From assembly GCA_002403305.1 (NCBI GenBank), contig DHHM01000003.1, positions 70,164 to 126,648 of the forward strand: 56,485 bases of DNA, in the 5' to 3' direction. Shown piece after piece: positions 8,155 through 16,614 of this stretch; within the stretch, counting starts at the first letter, position 1; each line of letters starts with the position of its first letter. Made by a program: the position numbers and the translations under genes. This DNA comes from Bacteroidales bacterium UBA4772. GTDB taxonomy: Bacteria > Bacteroidota > Bacteroidia > Bacteroidales > VadinHA17. The notes beneath the pieces are model-generated. The model saw only the letters and a program-made list of their open reading frames with translations. It searched no databases and was not told the DNA's origin.

Positions 8155-9819
8155 TTAATATGATTTGACATGCACGTTGCGTACAGCCCGGCCCGAAGGT
8201 TCATTCTGATTCATGAAACTCTCATCCCAGGCCAGCGCCTCTGAACTGCTGCAAGCCACCGAAGGCGCGGAAGGTACCGTCCGGGCAGCGGTCTCCGAAG
8301 GAAAATGATCTGTAAAGATTGACCGGTAGTAGTACTCCTCCTTTGTCAGCGGTGTGTTAACCGGAAAACGGTATCCGGAAGTGGCCATCATCTCATCAGT
8401 CACCAGCTGTGATGTGAGTTGCCTGAGAGTGTCAATCCAGTTATATCCGACACCGTCGGAGAACTGTTCCTTCTGTCTCCATACAACCTCGTGCGGAAGA
8501 TAATCCTCGAAGGCCTTGCGGATGATCCACTTCTCCATCCTGCCATTACCCGTCATCTTATCCGCAGGGTTCAGGCGCATCGCTACATCGAGGAATTCCT
8601 TGTCGAGGAAGGGCACACGGCACTCCACGCCCCAGGCTGCCAGTGACTTGTTAGCCCGGAGACAGTCGTACAGGTGAAGCCTGCTTATCTTGCGCACCGT
8701 CTCTTCATGCAGCTCACGAGGTCCAGGCGCCCTGTGGAAATAAAGATATCCGCCAAATACTTCGTCGGCACCCTCACCCGATAACACCATCTTCACGCCC
8801 ATCGACTTTATCACCCTTGCCATCAGGTACATCGGGGTAGAGGCCCGGACAGTTGTCACATCATAGGTCTCGAGATAATAGATCACATCACGGACGGCAT
8901 CCAGACCCTCCTGCACCGTTATGCTGATCTCATGATGCACTGTTCCAATATGATCAGCAACCTTGCGCGCAGCAGCCAGGTCCGGCGACCCCTCCAGGCC
9001 GATGGCAAACGAGTGTAGCTGCGGCCACCAGGCCTCCGCCTGATCATCTGTTTCAATGCGACGGGCTGCATACTTCCTGGCTATTGCTGATATGACTGAG
9101 CTGTCGAGACCTCCCGACAGCAATACCCCGTATGGGACGTCAGACATCAGCTGACGGTGAACAGCACCCTCAAGTGAAGTGCGTAGGGCCTTAATATCCG
9201 TGACGCAACCCTCAACATTCTCCCATGAGGTCCAGTCGCGCTGATACCAACGGGTAGGCGAACCATCACGGCTGTAGAAGTAATGCCCCGGAGGGAAAAG
9301 CTCAATCCTGTTGCATATGCCCTCCAATGCCTTAAGCTCTGAAGAGAAATAGAAGTTACCATGTATATCCCACCCCATGTAAAGCGGGATGATACCGATA
9401 TGATCACGCGCCGCCAGGTAGCAGTCGTTAACCTCATCATATAATACAAAGGCGAAAATACCATTGAGATCATCAAGGAAACCGACACCCTTGTCGGCAT
9501 AAAGCGCCAGAATCACTTCGCAGTCAGACTGAGTGGTAAATTCATATTTCCCCCTGTACCGCTCCCTTATCTCACGATGATTGTATATCTCTCCGTTGAC
9601 CCCAAGCACCAGCCTGCGGTCACGGCTGTAAAGCGGCTGACCTCCAGACTGCGGGTCAACGATTGAAAGTCGTTCATGAGCAATGATAGCCTTTTCGCCA
9701 CAGTAGATCCCTGACCAGTCCGGACCACGGTGCCGCAGCTTCTTTGACATCACCAGCACCTGCGGTCGCAGCACCTCAGCCTGCACCTTCAAATCAAAAA
9801 CACCAACAACTCCGCACAT
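8155..9819 (-). CDS. asnB: Asparagine synthetase B (glutamine-hydrolysing)
   Basis: A 554-residue cytoplasmic enzyme that makes asparagine from aspartate, ATP and glutamine. The N-terminal class II glutamine amidotransferase domain begins MCGVVGVF, so C2 becomes the nucleophile after Met removal; the synthetase domain carries the ATP-pyrophosphatase motif LLSGGLDSSV near residue 235. Length and domain order match AsnB of Bacteroidota and E. coli. The start is fixed because C2 must follow the initiator Met. It is a single gene: the dps cluster converges on its 3' end and the heptamer repeat lies upstream. Confidence 0.96.
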   Translation of the reverse strand: MCGVVGVFDLKVQAEVLRPQVLVMSKKLRHRGPDWSGIYCGEKAIIAHERLSIVDPQSGGQPLYSRDRRLVLGVNGEIYNHREIRERYRGKYEFTTQSDCEVILALYADKGVGFLDDLNGIFAFVLYDEVNDCYLAARDHIGIIPLYMGWDIHGNFYFSSELKALEGICNRIELFPPGHYFYSRDGSPTRWYQRDWTSWENVEGCVTDIKALRTSLEGAVHRQLMSDVPYGVLLSGGLDSSVISAIARKYAARRIETDDQAEAWWPQLHSFAIGLEGSPDLAAARKVADHIGTVHHEISITVQEGLDAVRDVIYYLETYDVTTVRASTPMYLMARVIKSMGVKMVLSGEGADEVFGGYLYFHRAPGPRELHEETVRKISRLHLYDCLRANKSLAAWGVECRVPFLDKEFLDVAMRLNPADKMTGNGRMEKWIIRKAFEDYLPHEVVWRQKEQFSDGVGYNWIDTLRQLTSQLVTDEMMATSGYRFPVNTPLTKEEYYYRSIFTDHFPSETAARTVPSAPSVACSSSEALAWDESFMNQNEPSGRAVRNVHVKSY

Positions 9820-9850
9820 ATAACAAATAATGATTTATAAATTAAGGGAA

Positions 9851-9858
9851 CAAAAATA
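9851..9858 (-). promoter_or_regulatory. Candidate -7 element for asnB
   Basis: On the minus strand this reads TATTTTTG, an exact TAnnTTTG match, about 32 nt upstream of the asnB start codon in an AT-rich stretch. No TTTG stands at the expected -33 distance, so support is partial. Confidence 0.35.
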
Positions 9859-9946
9859 TCAATATTTATTATCCTAAGACCATTTTACTGATATTATTTA
9901 ATTTTAAATGATAATTTGATTGATATTTTATATCTTATCAGCTGCC

Positions 9947-10113
9947 GACTGAAGACTGCCGACTGTAGACTGTAGACTGAACTACTGCCCCTTCGTGCCG
10001 ACTGAAGACTGTAGACTGAAGACTGTAGACTGTAGACTGAAGACTGTAGACTGTAGACTGAAGACTGGACTACTGCCCCTTCGTGCCGACTGAAGACTGT
10101 AGACTGTAGACTG
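9947..10113. repeat. Heptanucleotide GACTGNN array
   Basis: A run of 7-bp units of the form GACTGNN, where NN is AA, TA or CC, occurs in three blocks. The blocks are separated by two copies of an interruption containing CTACTGCCCCTTCGTGCC. The array fills the space between the fumarase stop and the AT-rich asnB upstream region. A period of 7 rules out a conserved reading frame. The same family recurs in inverse orientation near 19834-19915. Confidence 0.85.
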
Positions 10114-10115
10114 AA

Positions 10116-11729
10116 CTACTGCCTGTTATAGGAATCAAAAAAATCGTTCCCCTTGTCATCGGTCAGGATGAATGCCGGCATATTCTTTACAACGATCTTT
10201 CTGACAGCCTCCATGCCCAGCTCCTCAAAATCGACCACCTCAACCGACAGGATATTCTCAGCAGCCAGCACAGCTGCCGGACCGCCTATGGATCCCAGGT
10301 AGAAGCCGCCGTACTTATTGCAGGCGTCGATCACCTGCCGCGAGCGGTTGCCCTTGGCAAGCATCACCATGGAGCCGCCGAGGCTCTGGAAGAGGTCAAC
10401 ATAACTGTCCATGCGCCCGGCAGTGGTGGGCCCGAAAGAACCTGACGCCATCCCCTGCGGTATCTTGGCCGGACCGGCATAGTATACCGGGTGGTTCCTG
10501 AAATACTCAGGCATCGGTTTGCCTTCGTCAATCATCTGTTTGATGCGTGCATGTGCCATGTCGCGCGCAACGATCAGCGTTCCGCTGAGGCTGAGCCTGG
10601 TCTTCACCGGGTACTGTGTCAGCTGCGCCAGTATCTCCTTCATGGGACGCTCAAGGTCTATCTCCACCGGTTTGTCGAGCTCCGGAGCCCTGGCAGGCAT
10701 GAACCTCTCAGGCCTGGTCTCAAGCTGCTCAAGGAAGATCCCTTCAGCAGTGATCTTACCCTTAATGTTGCGGTCGGCACTGCAGCTTACACCTATGCCC
10801 ACCGGGCACGATGCAGCGTGACGCGGAAGACGTATCACACGTACATCATGAACAAAATATTTGCCGCCGAACTGCGCACCCACACCGTACTCCTGGCATA
10901 TCAGCTCTACCTTCTTCTCCCACTCAAGGTCACGAAACGCCCTGCCAGCAGCATTGCCCGTCACCGGGAGGTCGTCAAGGTAACCCGCCGAGGCCAGCTT
11001 CACCGTCTTGAGAGTCATCTCCGCCGAGGTGCCGCCGATAACTACGGCAAGATGATATGGCGGACAGGCCGAGGTGCCCAGATCCTCAATCTTCTCACGG
11101 ATGAACTTCCTGAGAGAGGCCTCGTTAAGCAGAGACTTCGACTGCTGATAGAGGAACGACTTATTGGCGGAACCGCCACCCTTGGCTATGAACAGAAATT
11201 TATACTCACCACCCTGGCAGGCAGCAATATCTATCTGTGCCGGCAGATTGCTGCCGGTGTTCTTCTCCTCGAACATCGTCGTGGGCACTATCTGTGAATA
11301 ACGCAGGTTCTTCTCACCGTAGGTCTCCCAGATACCCCTGCTTATATGCTCAGCATCATCAAAACCGGTAGCCACATCCTCGCCTTTCCAGGCCATGACG
11401 ATGGCCGTGCCGGTATCCTGGCACCACGGGAGCTTGCCTTCAGCCGAGATCACCGTGTTGCGCAGCATCACCCACGCCACGAAACGGTCGTTGTCCGTAG
11501 CCTCCGGATCGTCAAGTATGGATGCAAGCTTCTCAAGGTGCGACGTGCGAAGGAAAAAGTTGACATCCTCGAATGCCTGCCGCGCGAGCATCCTGAGAGC
11601 CTCAGGCTGAACCTGCAGCATCCTCCTGCCGCAGCACTCCGTCACCCTGACATGATCGGCGGTCAGAAGACGGTATTTTGTCTCATCCTCCCCATGTTGG
11701 AAGGGTCTTTCGTAAATGAAATCTGCCAT
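10116..11729 (-). CDS. fumA: Fumarate hydratase class I (Fe-S)
   Basis: A 537-residue class I, oxygen-sensitive [4Fe-4S] fumarase interconverting fumarate and malate. Cluster-ligand cysteine candidates stand in LPWCQDTG, GVSCSADR and IDACNKYGG. The N-terminal fumarate-hydratase domain is followed by the beta domain containing the SGTLIVARD and GPTTAGRMDSY motifs, and the protein ends FILTDDKGNDFF as family members do. The start at 11729 (MADFIYERPF) was preferred over an in-frame ATG ten codons upstream, which adds a non-conserved leader. It is monocistronic; the permease operon is divergent. Confidence 0.95.
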   Translation of the reverse strand: MADFIYERPFQHGEDETKYRLLTADHVRVTECCGRRMLQVQPEALRMLARQAFEDVNFFLRTSHLEKLASILDDPEATDNDRFVAWVMLRNTVISAEGKLPWCQDTGTAIVMAWKGEDVATGFDDAEHISRGIWETYGEKNLRYSQIVPTTMFEEKNTGSNLPAQIDIAACQGGEYKFLFIAKGGGSANKSFLYQQSKSLLNEASLRKFIREKIEDLGTSACPPYHLAVVIGGTSAEMTLKTVKLASAGYLDDLPVTGNAAGRAFRDLEWEKKVELICQEYGVGAQFGGKYFVHDVRVIRLPRHAASCPVGIGVSCSADRNIKGKITAEGIFLEQLETRPERFMPARAPELDKPVEIDLERPMKEILAQLTQYPVKTRLSLSGTLIVARDMAHARIKQMIDEGKPMPEYFRNHPVYYAGPAKIPQGMASGSFGPTTAGRMDSYVDLFQSLGGSMVMLAKGNRSRQVIDACNKYGGFYLGSIGGPAAVLAAENILSVEVVDFEELGMEAVRKIVVKNMPAFILTDDKGNDFFDSYNRQ

Positions 11730-11756
11730 GTTACTGATTTTTAAATGAGCGCCTCT

Positions 11757-11764
11757 CAAATATA
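11757..11764 (-). promoter_or_regulatory. Candidate -7 element for fumarase
   Basis: On the minus strand this reads TATATTTG, an exact TAnnTTTG match, 28 nt upstream of the chosen fumarase ATG. A TTTG occurs upstream but at a spacing of about 24 bp, longer than usual. It also supports the shorter start, since the longer one leaves no 5' leader. Confidence 0.4.
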
Positions 11765-11858
11765 GTAAATATTTGACCCTGATAAGTTCAAATTTTCACT
11801 CTACTATTTAGAATGCATCTAAATAACACACACCCTCTGAAAAATATGCCTCAGGCCG

Positions 11859-11906
11859 AAAACGTTTGAAATAACATAATGAACGCAAACGCCCGAATAA
11901 TCGGGC
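11859..11906 (+). promoter_or_regulatory. LacI-type operator upstream of the permease operon
   Basis: AAAACGTTTGAATA-like sequence (AAAACGTTTGAAATA at 11859-11873) is followed by a half-site CGCAAACG at 11884-11891 and a small perfect hairpin GCCCGA-ATAA-TCGGGC at 11891-11906. The first element is almost the same as the palindrome upstream of the LacI-family gene at 30526-30540. It lies about 55 nt upstream of the -33 element, a position that suits activation rather than steric repression. Confidence 0.6.
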
Positions 11907-11927
11907 TGCAGAAGCCTCCAAAGGGTA

Positions 11928-11956
11928 TTGCCGAACCGGATTTTCAACTAATTTTG
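11928..11956 (+). promoter_or_regulatory. Promoter of the maltodextrin catabolic operon
   Basis: TTG at 11928-11930 and TAATTTTG at 11949-11956 fit the Bacteroidota -33/-7 pattern with an 18-bp gap. Transcription would begin near 11962, leaving a short leader of about 40 nt before the permease ATG. Confidence 0.5.
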
Positions 11957-12001
11957 AATAGGTTATGGAAATCGGGTAATAAAACTAACAGCTAACTGAT
12001 T

Positions 12002-13642
12002 ATGAACGTGATCTACAGGCGGAAGCCCAGGCTCTCATTCTGGCAGATATGGAACATGAGTTTCGGCTTTCTGGGCATACAGTTCGGGTTTGCCCTCCAG
12101 AACGGCAATGTGAGCCGCATCTTTCAGACACTCGGCGCTGACATAGACAATATTCCGATCCTCTGGATTGCAGCGCCTGTCACTGGACTCCTTGTGCAAC
12201 CGATCATAGGGCACATGAGCGACCGCACCTGGAACCGTCTCGGCAGACGGCGGCCCTATTTTCTCACCGGGGCAGTTTTCGCCTCGCTCGCGCTGGCGAT
12301 CATCACCAACTCACCCACCTGGATATTCGCTACAGTGATGCTCTGGATCATGGATGCATCAATAAATATATCCATGGAACCGTTCCGCGCATTTGTCGGT
12401 GACATGCTCTCCTCAGAACAGCGGACCACCGGTTTTGCCATGCAGAGCTTCTTCATAGGCATAGGGGCTGTCGTAGGCAGCTTCCTGCCCTGGATGCTTG
12501 CCAACTGGTTCAACGTGCCGGAAGTGCCGGCCGAGGGAAAGCTGATACCGTTCAACCTGAAACTGTCGTTCTATATCGGAGCCGTGGTGCTGCTGGTGGC
12601 AGTGCTCTGGACAATTTTCCGGACAAAGGAATATTCTCCTGCAGAGCTCGAGGAGTTTGAGAAGGGAGAGAAAGTTGCCCGGGGTGAGATTATGGAGGAG
12701 CAAGGAGCGCAGAGCTCAGGGCACATAGCAGAGGGCGCACAAGAAGCAGAGCGACGCAGTCCCGCGAAAGCGGGAGAGCACCAGCCTTCACCACCATCTG
12801 GCGGTTACGGCTTGCAAAGCGGGGCGCAGGGCGATGTAAATTTCTACCGTCCTGGTATAATCTGGCTGTCGATAGGCCTCATCCTGACATTTATCCTCTC
12901 AAGGGTTAACCTGGAGAAGGAGCTTTATGTTGTCACCGGCGGCGTTGCGAGCTTCGGCCTCCTGCAGATCCTCGCAGGCCTCCTGAAATCCGGAGGCAGG
13001 GGAGGTGGCGGGCTCAACAGCATCCTCACCGACCTCAGGCACATGCCCGCCACAATGGGACAGCTGGCTGTGGTGCAGTTCTTTACATGGTTTGCCCTCT
13101 TCTCCCTGTGGATATACACCACCGCGGCCGTGACATCACAGGTGTACGGCACCACTGATACCATCTCCCTGGAATATAACAGGGGAGCCAACTGGGTCGG
13201 GGTGCTCTTCGGCGTCTATAACGGCTTCGCCGCCGTGGTGGCCTTCATGCTGCCGGTACTGGCCAAATATACATCCAGGAAGATCACCCACTCAATATGT
13301 CTTGTCATTGGCGGCATCAGCCTGGTATCCATAAGCATGATCCATACCCCCGGGATGCTCATCCTCCCGATGCTCGGCATTGGCCTGGCATGGGCCAGCA
13401 TTCTCTCCATGCCCTATGCCATCCTCACCGGATCGCTTCCCCACAACAAGATGGGAATATATATGGGCATATTCAACTTCTTCATCGTCATCCCACAGAT
13501 CCTTGCCGCCAGCATCCTGGGAAGCATGGTGAAACATCTCTTCAACGGCAATACCATGATGGCACTGGTGACAGGAGGTGTATCGATGGTCATAGCAGCA
13601 CTCTCTGTCTATTTTGTCAGGGATGTAGATGACAGGAGGTGA
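12002..13642 (+). CDS. MFS maltose/maltodextrin permease, SLC45-like
   Basis: A 546-residue 12-helix major facilitator protein of the sugar:proton symporter kind (SLC45/GPH-like) found at the head of Bacteroidota maltose operons. It has an N-terminal WQIWNMSFGFLGIQFGF segment, the cytoplasmic loop motif GHMSDRTWNRLGRRRPY between helices 2 and 3, and six helices on each side of a central loop. It should carry maltose or short maltodextrins from periplasm to cytoplasm for the phosphorylase encoded two genes downstream. The central cytoplasmic loop (about residues 225-285) is expanded by a low-complexity Gly/Ser/Ala/Glu stretch with no sign of a domain. The gene is first in an operon with pgmB, GH65 and two GH13 genes. 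Confidence 0.9.
   Translation: MNVIYRRKPRLSFWQIWNMSFGFLGIQFGFALQNGNVSRIFQTLGADIDNIPILWIAAPVTGLLVQPIIGHMSDRTWNRLGRRRPYFLTGAVFASLALAIITNSPTWIFATVMLWIMDASINISMEPFRAFVGDMLSSEQRTTGFAMQSFFIGIGAVVGSFLPWMLANWFNVPEVPAEGKLIPFNLKLSFYIGAVVLLVAVLWTIFRTKEYSPAELEEFEKGEKVARGEIMEEQGAQSSGHIAEGAQEAERRSPAKAGEHQPSPPSGGYGLQSGAQGDVNFYRPGIIWLSIGLILTFILSRVNLEKELYVVTGGVASFGLLQILAGLLKSGGRGGGGLNSILTDLRHMPATMGQLAVVQFFTWFALFSLWIYTTAAVTSQVYGTTDTISLEYNRGANWVGVLFGVYNGFAAVVAFMLPVLAKYTSRKITHSICLVIGGISLVSISMIHTPGMLILPMLGIGLAWASILSMPYAILTGSLPHNKMGIYMGIFNFFIVIPQILAASILGSMVKHLFNGNTMMALVTGGVSMVIAALSVYFVRDVDDRR
12690..12836 (+). repeat. Low-complexity in-frame insertion in the permease gene
   Basis: The segment encoding the expanded central loop of the permease is rich in AGAG/GCGCA and includes a perfect hairpin, TCCCGC-GAAA-GCGGGA at 12760-12775. 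The encoded peptide (roughly EEQGAQSSGHIAEG and onwards) looks like translated repeat DNA. It stays in frame, so the permease is probably still functional. Confidence 0.4.
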
Positions 13643-13644
13643 CC

Positions 13645-14292
13645 ATGGACCTCAGAGGATGCATATTCGATCTCGACGGTGTCATAGTTGACACTGCAAA
13701 ATATCACTTCATGGCATGGAGGCGCCTGGCAAAGGAGCTGGGGTTTGAATTCACCATCGAAGACAACGAGGCTCTCAAGGGGGTGAGCCGGATGACCTCC
13801 CTGGAGATACTCCTCAGAACGGGTGGCGTGACTGTGAGTGAAAAGGAGAAGGAGATGCTGGCGGCCCGCAAGAACGGCTGGTATGTCGAATTCATTTCGG
13901 GAATGACTCCCGGCGAGATCCTCCCCGGAAGCGTCAGGCTCCTTAAATCACTCAGAAATGCGGGTATACTGACAGCAATAGGATCGGCAAGCAGAAATGC
14001 CGGAACAATCCTTGACCGGATAGAGCTCCGGGAAATGTTCGACGTGATTGTCGACGGCAACAAGATACATAAGGCCAAACCTGATCCCGAGGTGTTCCTT
14101 AAGGGTGCCGAAGAGATGAACCTTCCCCCCTCCTGCTGCATCGTGTTCGAAGATGCGCAGGCAGGGATAGAGGCAGCCATAGCGGGCGGAATGAAGAGTG
14201 TGGGGGTAGGCAACCCGGAGCTGCTGGGCCGTGCCGACCTGGTCATCCCGGACCTTAAAAAAATAACTTTAAAACAATTGAGAAACTTATAG
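13645..14292 (+). CDS. pgmB: Beta-phosphoglucomutase
   Basis: A 215-residue HAD-superfamily enzyme that converts beta-glucose-1-phosphate from maltose phosphorolysis to glucose-6-phosphate. FDLDGVIVD supplies the nucleophile D9 and the acid/base D11; KAKPDPEVF and IVFEDAQAGIEAA are the conserved HAD motifs III and IV. The ATG at 13645 is chosen over a GTG at 13639 because AGGAGG at 13634-13639 is spaced 5 nt from the ATG. It begins 2 nt after the permease stop, which suggests translational coupling. Confidence 0.95.
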   Translation: MDLRGCIFDLDGVIVDTAKYHFMAWRRLAKELGFEFTIEDNEALKGVSRMTSLEILLRTGGVTVSEKEKEMLAARKNGWYVEFISGMTPGEILPGSVRLLKSLRNAGILTAIGSASRNAGTILDRIELREMFDVIVDGNKIHKAKPDPEVFLKGAEEMNLPPSCCIVFEDAQAGIEAAIAGGMKSVGVGNPELLGRADLVIPDLKKITLKQLRNL

Positions 14293-14298
14293 AGTATA

Positions 14299-16614
14299 AT
14301 GACAGATTCACGATTTCAGCCCGATGATTGGAAAATCATCGAAACACAATTTAATCCTGAGAGGGGACGCGACTCGGAGAGCATCTTTGCCCTGGGTAAC
14401 GGCATGATGGGACAGAGGGCCAATTTCGAAGAGACATACTCCGGAGACACTCTGCAGGGAACATATGTGGCAGGCATCTACTACCCTGACAAGACAATGG
14501 TCGGATGGTGGAAAAACGGCTATCCGGAATATTTTGCCAAGGTGCCCAATGCACCGTCATGGACGGGCATCAGGGTCACCGTCGACGGCGAAGAGCTCGA
14601 CCTGGCAACCTGCGAGGTGAAATCGTTCCGTCGTGAGCTCGACATGAGACGGGGAGTGCTGACACGCACTTTTACCGCCGTCATGCCATCCGGAAGGGTG
14701 GCTGAGGTGACTGCCGTGCGCTTCCTCTCTATGAGCGAACCTGAACGGGCAGCGATAAAATACAGTGTGCGCCTCTCCGGCGGCAGCGGCACGGCAGTGA
14801 TAATACCGTGGCTCAATGCCAACGTTCATAATGAAGATGCCAACTACGAAGAAAAGTTCTGGGAGAACGAGTCGGCAGAGACCGACGGTATAAAGGCCGT
14901 AGTCGTTGCCAGCACACGCAAGACCGCATTCACGGTTGCCACAGCCATGGTGAACAGCTTCACCCTCAATGGCAAACCGTCCGGCGACGGGGCGGTCATG
15001 GATAAGACCGCATTGAAGGCTGGCGCTATCCTCACAACAGAATATTCTGACGGTGATACTATCGAAGTATGCAAATATGTTGCCGTCCTCTCTTCATTCA
15101 ATCACCCCGACGAGGGCCTCGCAGCGAAAGCCATGGCCTCAGCCGCCGGGGCAGCAGAAAAGGGGTTTGATGCGATGCTCATGGCACACACCCATGAATG
15201 GGAGAAGAAGTGGGAACACGGTGACATAGTGATAAAGGGAGACATCGCCGCCCAGCAGGGCATCAGGTTCAATATCTTCCAGCTCAACCAGACCTATACC
15301 GGTGAAGACCCCCGCCTCAATATCGGCCCCAAGGGATTCACCGGCGAGAAATACGGCGGCAGCACCTACTGGGATACCGAAGCCTTTGTCTTTCCCTTCT
15401 ATCTCAGCACCGCTGACACTCATGTCGCACGTAACCTGCTGCTGTACAGGTATAAACACCTCCAGAAGGCCATAGAGAACGCCCAAAAACTCGGTATCGG
15501 GGGAGGAGCCGCCCTCTATCCCATGGTAACCATGAACGGTGAGGAGTGCCACAACGAGTGGGAGATCACATTCGAGGAGATCCACCGCAACGGTGCCATT
15601 GCATATGCCATCTTTAACTATATACGGCATACCGGCGACCAGGATTACCTGGCTGAATACGGGCTGGAGGTGCTCATCGCGATCTCGCGTTTCTGGGCTC
15701 GCCGCTGCAACTGGTCGCAGGAGAAGAACCAGTATGTCATCCTCGGTGTCACCGGTCCCAATGAGTACGAAAACAACGTCAACAACAACTGGTACACCAA
15801 CACCCTCGCACGGTGGACACTGCGCTACACCGTCGATTCGCTTGCGTGGCTCAAAAGCGAAAGCAGCATAAAATACAACTCCGTCCTTGCGCGTACAGGC
15901 CTTGACCCCGAGTGTGAGCTTAACCTCTGGCTCGAGATCATCAACAACATCTACCTCCCGGTACACTATGACCTGGGTGTCTTCCTGCAACAGGACGGAT
16001 TCATGGACAAGGTGCAGCAGACCGTTGTTGACCTTGACCCGGCGGAGAGACCTCTGAACCAGCACTGGTCGTGGGACCGCATCCTGCGGTCGGTCTTCAT
16101 CAAACAGGCTGACGTGCTCCAGGGGATATACTTCTTTGAGGATGAATTTGATGAGGAGACCATAAAACGCAACTTCGACTTCTACGAACCCAGGTGCGTG
16201 CATGAGTCATCTCTCTCGGCAAGCATCCACGCGATACTCGCAGCCAGGCTCCATGATACCGACAGAGCCTATAAACTTTACCTCCGTACCGCCAGGCTCG
16301 ATCTTGACGACTACAACAGGGAGGTGAAGGACGGGCTGCACATCACCAGCATGGCCGGAACATGGCTCGCCATCGTTGAAGGCTTCGGCGGAATGAGAGT
16401 CTGCAGTGACAGGGTTTGCTTCAACCCGGTAATCCCTGACGCCTGGGACTCATATTCGTTTATTATCAGGTACAGAAACAATCCTCTAAGGGTGGAGGTC
16501 AACAGCTCATCCGTCACAGTAATAAACCTGTCGGATACTGTAATCCCGCTGGCTGTTTACGGCAACCGGACGGAGACAGCTCCCGGGGAGGCAAAGAAAT
16601 TCGAGAGATCATGA
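14299..16614 (+). CDS. mapA: GH65 maltose phosphorylase
   Basis: A 771-residue family 65 glycoside phosphorylase, expected to split maltose with inorganic phosphate into glucose and beta-glucose-1-phosphate in the cytoplasm. The catalytic Glu is E489 in VTGPNEYEN. An N-terminal beta-sandwich (about 10-270), a helical linker, an (alpha/alpha)6 barrel (about 330-700) and a C-terminal beta-sheet domain are in family order. There is no signal peptide. Kojibiose or trehalose phosphorylase are family alternatives; maltose is favoured because pgmB, the permease and amylases share the operon. The stop overlaps the next gene start by 4 nt (ATGA). Confidence 0.93.
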   Translation: MTDSRFQPDDWKIIETQFNPERGRDSESIFALGNGMMGQRANFEETYSGDTLQGTYVAGIYYPDKTMVGWWKNGYPEYFAKVPNAPSWTGIRVTVDGEELDLATCEVKSFRRELDMRRGVLTRTFTAVMPSGRVAEVTAVRFLSMSEPERAAIKYSVRLSGGSGTAVIIPWLNANVHNEDANYEEKFWENESAETDGIKAVVVASTRKTAFTVATAMVNSFTLNGKPSGDGAVMDKTALKAGAILTTEYSDGDTIEVCKYVAVLSSFNHPDEGLAAKAMASAAGAAEKGFDAMLMAHTHEWEKKWEHGDIVIKGDIAAQQGIRFNIFQLNQTYTGEDPRLNIGPKGFTGEKYGGSTYWDTEAFVFPFYLSTADTHVARNLLLYRYKHLQKAIENAQKLGIGGGAALYPMVTMNGEECHNEWEITFEEIHRNGAIAYAIFNYIRHTGDQDYLAEYGLEVLIAISRFWARRCNWSQEKNQYVILGVTGPNEYENNVNNNWYTNTLARWTLRYTVDSLAWLKSESSIKYNSVLARTGLDPECELNLWLEIINNIYLPVHYDLGVFLQQDGFMDKVQQTVVDLDPAERPLNQHWSWDRILRSVFIKQADVLQGIYFFEDEFDEETIKRNFDFYEPRCVHESSLSASIHAILAARLHDTDRAYKLYLRTARLDLDDYNREVKDGLHITSMAGTWLAIVEGFGGMRVCSDRVCFNPVIPDAWDSYSFIIRYRNNPLRVEVNSSSVTVINLSDTVIPLAVYGNRTETAPGEAKKFERS

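Noticed and set aside
9947..10113. CRISPR or coding repeat
   Set aside because: The 7-bp units have no spacers and the period is not a multiple of three.
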